From NCBI RefSeq assembly GCF_002929805.1, contig NZ_PJJM01000101.1, forward strand, positions 64,239 to 128,238: a stretch of DNA of 64,000 bases. The letters run 5' to 3'. A model generated the notes under the pieces. The model was not told the DNA's origin. It searched no databases and saw nothing but the letters and a program-made list of their open reading frames with translations. A program made the position numbers and the translations under genes. Positions 28,047-35,338 of this stretch are shown piece after piece (positions within the stretch are counted from its first letter, which is position 1; each line of letters opens with the position of its first letter). The DNA comes from Cryobacterium sp. Y50 (GTDB taxonomy: Bacteria; Actinomycetota; Actinomycetes; Actinomycetales; Microbacteriaceae).

Positions 28047-29569
28047 TTAGTTGACCGCGGTGATGCTGCTGACCGGAAACCTGTTCGCGATGCGGTCGAC
28101 GGGGTAGCCGGACACGTCGGTGGACGCGACGACCATGGTCTGCGGAGAATACAGCCATCCGCTTGCCGCGTCTTCGGCAACCAGCTTGGCCAGGGCGGCC
28201 ATCTTATCGTCGCGCTCGTCGGTGGTGGCAGCCGATTTGGCCTCCGACGCGAGCCGTTGTGCTTCTGCGCTGTCGTAGTTCCAGTAATACGAGGGGTTTC
28301 CGTAGTAGCTGAGAGTGGTCGGGTCGACGTGAAGCACCATGGTCAGGTCGTAGTCTTTCTGCTTGTACGCGCGCTCGAGCCAGGTCGAGAACTCGACCGT
28401 GTCGATCGCGACCGCGATGCCGATCTCGCCGAGTTGGGCGGCGATGTACTCGGAAATCTTGGTGTCGTAGTTGTTCGCGACGGTCAAAGTGAACGCGAGG
28501 TCGGTCGGAGCTATATCGGCGAGCAGCTCTCGGGCTCCGTCGGGGTCGTAGGCGTTGATCTCGGTGAGGTCGGAGTACCACGGGTCGCTCGGCACGGCCA
28601 TCGAGCCGACCTCAACTGCATTGCCTCCGATGACCGTGATCAGGCCAGCCTTGTCGATGCCCATGTTGATCGCGCGGCGCACGTCGGCGTTCGCGAGCAC
28701 CGGATTCGCGTTGTTTATGCCCAGGGTCATCCAGCTTGTTGACTCGCCAGCGGTGATGAGCACAGAGTCGTCACTCTCGAAGAAATCGAGCGTCTCGGCC
28801 GATGCCGCCGTGAGCACGTCGATTTCGCCCGTGGAGAGAGCGTTCATTGCGGTGGTCGCCTCGGTGATGTAGTGGAGGACGACGGTCTTGTTCAGTGGCG
28901 CTTCGCCCCAGTAGGCGTCGTTGCGTTCGAGCGTGATCGTGGAGCCCTTGTTCCACTGGGCGACGGTGTACGGCCCGGTGCCGTTGGTGGTGTTCGCCCG
29001 GTCGGTGTCGTCGCCGTCGGCGACGATCATGCCGGCCGAGGTGATGCCCAGAGTGTCGAGAAAGTAGATATCGCGGTCGGTGAGGGTAATTTCGATGGTG
29101 TCTTCGTCGACGGCAGTGACGGTGTCGACGAGTGCGATGCGCTTGGCGTCGGGGTTCACTGAGTCGGTGCCCCGTGCGGCGTCGAGCGAGGAGACGATGT
29201 CGCCGACCTCCACGGCGGAGCCGTCATGGAAGGTCGCGTCTCCCAGGGTGAATGTGTAGGTCAGCGCGTCGTCCGAGACCGTCCAGTCCGTCGCCAGAGC
29301 AGGCAGGTAGTCGCCGCTGGATGACTTGGCGATGAGTCCCTCGTAGACGTTGCTGATCAGCAACTGCTGCAACGCCGCACCCGAGGTTGAGGTGATGTCG
29401 AGGTGATGTCGAGGTTGGTCGGTTCGAGGGAGAATTGCACGTCGATGGTCGCGTCGGCGTCGGACTCCGCGGCGGCGGGAGCCGCGGAATCGGCGGCGGG
29501 GCTAGTCGCGCAACCGGTGATGACCAGGCCGGTGAGAGCGAGGGCGGTGATCGAGAGAAGGCGGCGCAT
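28047..29569 (-). pseudogene. ABC transporter solute-binding lipoprotein, broken by an 11-bp tandem duplication
   Basis: The gene starts at 29569 with a lipoprotein signal peptide (MRRLLSITALALTGLVITG) and lipobox Cys, then an Ala-rich linker and DVQFSLEPTNLDIT. The frame then runs into a stop after about 70 residues. From 29372 a second frame continues as QQLLISNVYEGLIAKSSSG and runs 440 residues to the end, with SBP_bac_5 features (WTVSDDALTYTFTL, GTGPYTVAQWNKGS, INMGIDKAG). An 11-base duplication lies exactly at the break, and removing one copy gives LDITSTSGAALQQLL in one frame. The substrate class would be peptides or similar. It may be a true loss of function, a reversible event or a sequencing error. 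Confidence 0.85.
29389..29410 (-). repeat. 11-bp direct tandem duplication causing a frameshift
   Basis: GAGGTGATGTC occurs twice in direct contact (plus-strand sense). Eleven bases is not a multiple of three, so it shifts the frame of the binding-protein gene at codon ~60. Confidence 0.9.
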
Positions 29570-29622
29570 GGGATACCTTTCAAATGCACGCGTGTGGGCT
29601 GCGTCCAGAGATTTTTAGGACA

Positions 29623-29636
29623 TCTATACATATAGA
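29623..29636. promoter_or_regulatory. Candidate GntR operator
   Basis: TCTATACATATAGA, symmetric at 12 of 14 positions, lies between the divergent binding-protein and GntR genes. GntR proteins of the HutC type often bind GT-x-TA-x-AC-like palindromes, and GTCTATA fits this. Confidence 0.55.
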
Positions 29637-29684
29637 CCTCTTGCGCGACGTTCGGGTAACCTGCAAGTGAACGAAAGGATTTTG

Positions 29685-30461
29685 ATGCTCGCCACTCCTG
29701 GCAATCAACCTCTCTACCGGCAGATCGCGGCTGATTTGTGGAATCGAATCCGTACCGGAACGCTGCGTGCCGGTGAGCAGATGCCGAACGAGACGGCGCT
29801 CAGCGAGGAATTCTCGGTCAACCGGCTCACCGTTCGCCAGGCGGTCGCGGAGCTGCAGCGGGTTGGTGCGGTAGAGATTCGCCGCGGTATCGGTACTTTC
29901 GTCACCGAACCGCCCGACCTCATCGAAGTCGTCTCAATGCTTCCGGTACGCGCGCAGCAGAGCGATAGCACTCATGACGCGCTCAGTGCACGGGGCCCGT
30001 CGGCCGTATCAGGCGAGCCGTTGCGCAGCGTCATCGAACAGGTTGAGTCCTTCGGCCTCGCGAGCGGCGTCGATGCGGCAGTTGCTGCGCGGCACCTCGA
30101 CAGCGGGCCCGCTGATATCTACCGCCTGGACACCACCATGATCCGGGACGGACGGCCATGGATTTTGAACAGCTACTGGCTACCGAGTGATTTTGCTGCC
30201 GCGGCAGAACACCTGCCTCAGTACGGCCTCGTGGTGCATGCCCTCAAGTTGGGCCTCGGGTTTGACCTGCACTACCGGTGGCGAGCATTCTCCGCCAGCG
30301 CCGCCGATTTTGACGAGGCTGCGCGGTTGAAAGTAGCCGCCGGCAGCCCGTTGCTTGTGCGCGACGGCGTAACCGCCGTCGCTGATGGTCGGGCGGCCTT
30401 TTTCGTGAGACGCCGCATGCGCGGAGATACCGCGAAGTTCGTGTTGCGCTACGCCGAATGA
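29685..30461 (+). CDS. GntR family regulator (HutC/UTRA type)
   Basis: 258 residues from the ATG at 29685, preceded by GAAAGGA; a GTG at 29667 is possible. The winged helix-turn-helix reads LYRQIAADLWNRIRTGTLRAG, then MPNETALSEEFSVNRLTVRQAVAELQRVGAVEIRRGIGTF. Residues 95-258 form the UTRA effector domain (VIEQVESFGLASGV, FFVRRRMRGDTAKFVLRYAE), which senses a small molecule. It is divergent from the ABC transporter operon with a palindrome between, so it most likely represses import and use of the unknown compound. The convergent metallophosphoesterase gene may belong to the same regulon. Confidence 0.88.
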   Translation: MLATPGNQPLYRQIAADLWNRIRTGTLRAGEQMPNETALSEEFSVNRLTVRQAVAELQRVGAVEIRRGIGTFVTEPPDLIEVVSMLPVRAQQSDSTHDALSARGPSAVSGEPLRSVIEQVESFGLASGVDAAVAARHLDSGPADIYRLDTTMIRDGRPWILNSYWLPSDFAAAAEHLPQYGLVVHALKLGLGFDLHYRWRAFSASAADFDEAARLKVAAGSPLLVRDGVTAVADGRAAFFVRRRMRGDTAKFVLRYAE

Positions 30462-30483
30462 CCCTGAGCTTGAGGTGCTGCTT

Positions 30484-31356
30484 TCAGCCGGCATCAGCGA
30501 TGATGCGCGCGACGATGTCGGAATCGAAGCGGAAGACCTGACGGCCGTCGTCTGCCGTGCCGGCGTCGACAGCGGAAAACGGCAGCACGCGTGGAGTCCC
30601 ACCGTCTCGAGGCAAGCGGATGATGCTCGCTCCGCTCCCGGTGAACGCACTCTCGGTGCCGGCCTCGCCAAAGATATTTCCTAGGTTGCAGACGCCGGCC
30701 GAAATTACGACGGGTATACCCGCGAACTGGTCCACCATCGGGTAGTGGTAGTGGCCGGCCAGAATGAGGCGCACGTCACCCCCGCTGAGGGCGGCCTGCA
30801 ACTCTTCGGGATTCCTCAGCTGCAGAGCGCCAAGCAACACTGTCTCCGCTCTGACGGGTGCGTGGTGCAGAACAACGACTGAGCCATGTGCGGAGGACTC
30901 GGCCAGAACATTTCGGAGCCAGAGTAATTGCTCAGGGCGGAGGAATCCGTAGCCCTTGCCCGCCACGGTGGTATCGAGAGTGATGACGCGGAGCCCCTCG
31001 ATTGTTGACACGCCGTAGATGCCGGTTGAGGTGGCGCGGTCCTGCGACCGGTCATGACCGTTGCCGAGGATCTGGCGGAACCCTTCGGGGCGGTCATGGT
31101 TGCCCATCGCGTAGATAAGAGTGGCGTTGTGTTCTCGTGCCCACGGCTTCAGCAAGCTTGTCAGCAGAGCGTAAGACTCGGCCGAACCATCGTCGGACAG
31201 ATCCCCGGAGCAGGCGATCAAGTCAACCCTGCCGAGAGAACTCGCCCGCCGGAGTACTCGCTGCAGAGCGACGCTGTTGTCGACGCTGCCGTAGTGAAGG
31301 GCGGAATCTTTCATCAAGTGGGTATCGGTGAGATGGAGGATGACGAATTCAGACAT
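30484..31356 (-). CDS. Calcineurin-like metallophosphoesterase (cyclic phosphodiester type)
   Basis: 290 residues from ATG 31356 (MSEFVILHLTDTHLMKD). All metal-binding motifs are present in order: D-x-H in LTDTHL, GDxxDxG in CSGDLSDDGSAES, GNHD in YAMGNHDRPEG, VVLHHAP, and GHxH in ILAGHYHYP. The pattern is that of CpdA/Icc and glycerophosphodiester phosphodiesterases. Together with the phosphatase, PatB-like enzyme and transporter genes this suggests catabolism of a phosphodiester or phosphorylated peptide-like compound, but this is inference. The gene is convergent with the GntR gene. Confidence 0.88.
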   Translation of the reverse strand: MSEFVILHLTDTHLMKDSALHYGSVDNSVALQRVLRRASSLGRVDLIACSGDLSDDGSAESYALLTSLLKPWAREHNATLIYAMGNHDRPEGFRQILGNGHDRSQDRATSTGIYGVSTIEGLRVITLDTTVAGKGYGFLRPEQLLWLRNVLAESSAHGSVVVLHHAPVRAETVLLGALQLRNPEELQAALSGGDVRLILAGHYHYPMVDQFAGIPVVISAGVCNLGNIFGEAGTESAFTGSGASIIRLPRDGGTPRVLPFSAVDAGTADDGRQVFRFDSDIVARIIADAG

Positions 31357-31510
31357 GGAGCTCACAGAGTTCGGAAGTGGCAGCTGACGCACCCATCCTA
31401 GGGTGGCCGCGTATCCGTATAGCGACCGCCGTTGGTCAAGGCCCTGCAAGTTGACCTCTGGAAATGACCAGCGAAAGGTGGCTCTCCTGGCTCTCCTGTC
31501 ATTTCGTGGG

Positions 31511-31734
31511 TTAGTGCTGTCCGGGCAGCACCGGTTTGTGGCCGCTAAAGCAGCGGGTGGCGCGGGTGGTGAGGGCGATGAGGGCGTGGGGTCATTTGAA
31601 GCCGAAGGCGAAGGCGATGCGATCATGAGGCTGGTCTTGGTGTTCATGGACTCGACGCGGACGTTGGAGAGTCCGTGCTCGATTGGTGCGAGAATCGCGG
31701 TGCGGTGCTTCACGGGGCTTTCCTGCAGTTTCAT
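31511..31734 (-). pseudogene. ISL3-type transposase, C-terminal remnant
   Basis: On the minus strand, LQESPVKHRTAILAPIEHGLSNVRVESMNTK is followed after a frame break by RIAFAFGFK, a stop, then PHALIALTTRATRCFSGHKPVLPGQH. This matches the C-terminal end of ISL3 transposases (AIEHGLSNGRVES.NTKIRLI..FGFK..ALIALAML). The rest of the transposase is missing. Confidence 0.75.
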
Positions 31735-32239
31735 AAAGGACAGGATGCGGCAGCGGCGAGCCCATCAGACTTTCCATCCTGCTCAAACGGTCGAACTGTC
31801 GCATGGCGAGAGTTGTGACGCGGTGCAAGGTACCCGACTGACGAAGCCGGGATGGCTCAATTCGCTCGAGGATGCAGGAACCTTGATTGACGTCCGGGTC
31901 GGCCGTGAGCAGCTCATTGTCGATACCGACTTCTTCGACTGCAGGTGAGTCCGGATATTGAAATGCGCCCAGGAGCGTGGCAACATCTGAACGGAATTGC
32001 AACGGGTTATAGGTAGTTCAAGTGATTGAAAAACCGCGTAATCATGCGGATCCGAGGGCGGATCCGCCGTCTGATTGGGTGCGCATTAGGGTTCAAATCC
32101 CACCGGAACGTTAGCGTCGCTCTTCTCGCAAGTCGTGGCAGGCCAGACGCATTGACGAGACAAAACGACCCTGCACAATTGCAGAGCCGCATCACGTCGG
32201 CCGTGGATATTGTCGGTGACCGGACGTCGACCGCGTTTG
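31735..32239. other. Degenerate stretch between IS remnants, with tRNA T-arm-like fragment
   Basis: No convincing gene. Two small structures are visible: GCGGATCC-GAGGGC-GGATCCGC at 32046-32067, and AGGGTTCAAATCCCACC at 32088-32104, which looks like a tRNA T-arm with its 3' flank but has no cloverleaf before it. It may be a scar from an earlier integration event. Confidence 0.35.
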
Positions 32240-33116
32240 ATCGAGGCATGATTCAGATGGGCCGGCGCAGCGGGCTCAGGTAAGGCGAAATCGGGGAATC
32301 GATCGGTCGCAACAAGTCCGTGGTCTGGCGGGAGGTGAACCGGAATATGGGTGCGGATGGTGTGGATTGCGCGTCGGCCTCGCATACGAAAGCGCAGCAG
32401 GCGCGGCATAGACCCAAGCCGTTGAAGCCGGCCCGAAACGAGCCGCTCTGCAGCCTGATCGTGGTCTGGATGGACGACGTCTGGAGCCCGAAACTGATCT
32501 CCAGCATGTTGGTGTTCTACTTCCCCGAGGATCAGACTAAGCAAGAGAGCCACGAGACGATCTACCAGGCGTTGTATGTGCAAACGCGCGGAAGTCTGCG
32601 GGCAGACCTGGCCGAGAAACTCAGTTTGAAGCGGAAGAAGCGGGTGTCGCACAGCGCTGACCGGCACAAAAACAGCCCCCATAAGGACGCACTCAAGATC
32701 AGCGGGCGGCCATTCCCAGTGAGCCGTTTATGCGGCAAGGCGATCTCAGCCATACCCGCCACCCGAGGGTGATCGACACACTACGACAGTCCCGAAATCA
32801 CCCACCACAACAACGTAAGGAAGGGGACCTCATCATCGGCTGTGACGGGACCGCGATTGGCACCCTCGTGGAGCGCTCGACCCGGTCTGTGATCCTGCTT
32901 CACCTGCCCGTCGATCACAGCGCCCCCACGGTCGCTGCGGCGATGATCCGCGAGATGGGTGCTCCAGTGCGTCTCCGCGAGGCTGAATTGCCGCCCATAC
33001 CCGACGCTCGACCTCGAGACCGCCGCGCACCGCCTCAACCAGTTACTCCTCCAAGCAAAAACCCCGCGTTGCCCTGACCGGTTGGCTTTGCCCACGGCTG
33101 GGTGAACGAAACTCAC
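32240..33116 (+). pseudogene. IS30-type transposase remnant
   Basis: Reading on the plus strand gives MIQMGRRSGLR, a stop, then EIGESIGRNKSVVWREVNRN, WSPKLISSMLVFYFP, ESHETIYQALYVQTRGSLRADLAEKL and, after an interruption, GDLIIGCDGTAIGTLVERSTR and LLHLPVDHSAPTVAAAMIREMG. These are the helix-turn-helix, linker and first DDE-domain blocks of IS30 transposases. Stops and frameshifts make it inactive. No intact terminal inverted repeats were found. It forms the left border of the RiPP cluster. Confidence 0.8.
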
Positions 33117-33299
33117 GGCTCAGTGAAGCGGATGTCCGGTAAATTTTCGGATCACAGCCGAATCACGCAACGGTTGCCCCATTTTAGGTTGGCGTCAAGG
33201 GATCGAGGTTCATCCATCCGCTTATCGACCTGAGGCGTACCCATCACCGACGAAAGTCGATGGCCGTGGAGCCCGTGCCGATGCGATTCTGGTGGGACC

Positions 33300-34325
33300 A
33301 TGCGCATCTCGATCATGCTTCCGTTCATCCCAAGGCGGTTTTCGTCAACGCACAAGTTCGCCGCGCTCGTCAGCGAGGGCATCGCCGCGCGTCTGTGGCA
33401 GGGACAATCCCTCATCGCCGAGCCGCATCACGTCGCCGTCGACCTGGCAGCCGCCGGAATAAAGATCCCGATCGGGATCGGCGTCAGCTTGATGCCGCTA
33501 CGGCACCCCTTCGAGGCGGCGCTCCAGGCACGCTCGGCGGCCCTCGCCCTCGGCGCCGACGTGATCGCCGGGTTCGGCCCTGCCGGGCGCTCATTCCAGC
33601 AGTCCTTGCTCGGCCAACCGTATGCCAGCCCTCTCACCGCGACGACCGAGTACGCGCGAATCGTCCGCGGATTGCTCGACGGTGACGAGGTCGACATCGA
33701 AGGTGAGTATTTCACGATGCGAGGTGCGCTGCCGCTCGCCGGAACGGCGCGCGTCGCCGTGGGACTCGGTGTGCTCCGCGCTGGCATGGCGCGGGTCGCG
33801 GGCGCGACGGCGGACGCTGCGATCACGTGGCTCACGCCGCCGACCTACCTGAGTGAGACGATCGTGCCGGCCCTCGACGCCGGCGCCGACGGGCAGCGCG
33901 CGAGACCGCGGTTGGTGTCGATGGTGCCCATCGCGGTCGCCCGTCAAGGTATCAGCGGACCAGCGGTCGCGCTGTCGTCCAATCGCCCACACCTGACCCT
34001 GCGGCATTACCAGGCGATGCTCCGCACGGCCGGGATGCCGGTGTCGGCAAACGCGACGGAAGACGATGCAGCGCACCTCATCAACGGCGGGTCGTTCCTT
34101 TACGGCGATGTCGAAGACATCGCTGCGGGCATCGCTGGTTACGCCGCCGTGGGCGTGGACGAACTCGTGCTGAATGTGACGGGGGTCATGAACACAAGCG
34201 GACCGCAGGCGGCGCTGAATGATCTGCGTCGCGTCGCGGAGGCGGTCGGCGGCTCGACGTATCAGGCCGTCGGAACAGACTCGGCCGCGCGGACCGGCTC
34301 CCCGCCGAATCGCACCACGGTCTGA
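33300..34325 (+). CDS. LLM-class (F420- or flavin-dependent) oxidoreductase, candidate dehydroamino-acid reductase
   Basis: 341 residues, luciferase-like TIM-barrel. The N-terminus MRISIMLPFIPRRFSSTH, the AEPHHVAVDLAAAG and PIGIGVSLMPLRHPFEAAL blocks and the LALGADVIAGFGPAGRSF region match the family. In class III and class V lanthipeptide clusters, F420H2-dependent LLM enzymes (LanJ_C, as in lexapeptide) reduce dehydroalanine or dehydrobutyrine to D-Ala or D-Abu. Its place next to a LanKC gene and Cys-free Ser/Thr-rich precursors makes that role the best guess. Cofactor preference cannot be fixed by eye. Its 3' end overlaps the convergent glycosyltransferase gene by about 64 bases. SD-like GGTGGGA precedes the ATG. 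Confidence 0.75.
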   Translation: MRISIMLPFIPRRFSSTHKFAALVSEGIAARLWQGQSLIAEPHHVAVDLAAAGIKIPIGIGVSLMPLRHPFEAALQARSAALALGADVIAGFGPAGRSFQQSLLGQPYASPLTATTEYARIVRGLLDGDEVDIEGEYFTMRGALPLAGTARVAVGLGVLRAGMARVAGATADAAITWLTPPTYLSETIVPALDAGADGQRARPRLVSMVPIAVARQGISGPAVALSSNRPHLTLRHYQAMLRTAGMPVSANATEDDAAHLINGGSFLYGDVEDIAAGIAGYAAVGVDELVLNVTGVMNTSGPQAALNDLRRVAEAVGGSTYQAVGTDSAARTGSPPNRTTV

Positions 34326-35338
34326 TCGATGAGGGCGAGCTGGCGCGTGTGCACTTCGCGGAGTCGTCGCTTGATGCGATCGGCCAATCCTCGCGTCGCC
34401 GACCAGACGGGCAGCGACAGCTCGATGAGCCCTGCACGCTGAAGCAGGTGATACTCGCGGAAGGCCGTGGAGAAGTCCGTGCGGTCGGTCGAGGCAAGAA
34501 TGGCGTCGATGCTGCCCGCCGAACCGCACGGGAGCACCAGCGTGCCCGACGCTTCCAGCGACTCAAACCAGTCGGTGACGTCGGCGATCGCCGCGGCTGT
34601 CAACTGCGTCGAGGACTCATCGCCGAGCAGCTGCCGGCGGCAGGCGTCAGCGTCGGCCGGTGTGCGGAAGAGTCCGACAGGGATGCGATGGGGCCGGGTT
34701 GTCGAATACCGGCGGGTCGAGGGATCCTGCAGCAGCCGCACGGTCCGGTCGACGACCGTGGCGAAGCGACCGCCGTCGTCAACCAGCCGCATCCACAGGT
34801 CCCAGTCCTCAAGACCCACGCCGATGCGCCACCCTCCCGCGCGTTCGAGAGCTGTCGCACGAACGACGACACGGGACGGTTCAAATAGCGGCCCGAGCTC
34901 CTGGATCTGCTCGTGCCACACCATCTCGAGGTGGTTGGACCCGGCGACGACGACTCCCGTGGCATCGACATGCTCGTATCCGGATGCCACCGCCACTGCG
35001 TCGGAGGTCGCGAGCACGCCCAGGGCCGTGGCGAGGTGACCGTCGTGCCACACGTCGTCGTGATCGAGATAGGCGACCAGCTCTGCCGTCGACGAGGCGG
35101 CGCCGATGTTGCGCGGCTCGGCGGGATGCCCGTGCCGGGAACCCTGTCGGAGCACGCTGATCCGGTCGTCCTGCTCAGCCCAGGCATCCGCGACGGCGGC
35201 GGTGTCGTCGGTCGACGCGTCGTCGACCACGATCAGCTCCCACCGGGCCTCGGTCTGCGCTACCACCGATGCGATCGTCTCATCGAGCTGGGCGCCGCGG
35301 TTGTAAGTGGGACATACGACGCTAACGAGCGGTCTCAT
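34262..35338 (-). CDS. Family 2 glycosyltransferase
   Basis: 358 residues from the ATG at 35338, overlapping the lanthionine synthetase stop by four bases (ATGA). GT-A fold signatures: LVSVVCPTYNRGAQLDETIASV, ELIVVDDASTDDTAAVADAW, and the DxD-like LDHDDVWHDGHLATAL with GWRIGVGLEDWDLWMRLV (catalytic ED-type region). The C-terminal 120 residues are helical and may carry acceptor specificity. GT2 enzymes use nucleotide-sugars. Translational coupling to the LanKC suggests that it glycosylates the modified peptide, though a cell-surface target cannot be excluded. It is the last gene of the minus-strand operon. Confidence 0.85.
   Translation of the reverse strand: MRPLVSVVCPTYNRGAQLDETIASVVAQTEARWELIVVDDASTDDTAAVADAWAEQDDRISVLRQGSRHGHPAEPRNIGAASSTAELVAYLDHDDVWHDGHLATALGVLATSDAVAVASGYEHVDATGVVVAGSNHLEMVWHEQIQELGPLFEPSRVVVRATALERAGGWRIGVGLEDWDLWMRLVDDGGRFATVVDRTVRLLQDPSTRRYSTTRPHRIPVGLFRTPADADACRRQLLGDESSTQLTAAAIADVTDWFESLEASGTLVLPCGSAGSIDAILASTDRTDFSTAFREYHLLQRAGLIELSLPVWSATRGLADRIKRRLREVHTRQLALIDQTVVRFGGEPVRAAESVPTA

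Noticed and set aside
33152..33415. Minus-strand open frame over the LLM gene start
   Set aside because: Overlaps the well-supported LLM N-terminus and an intergenic region; no domain or ribosome site.
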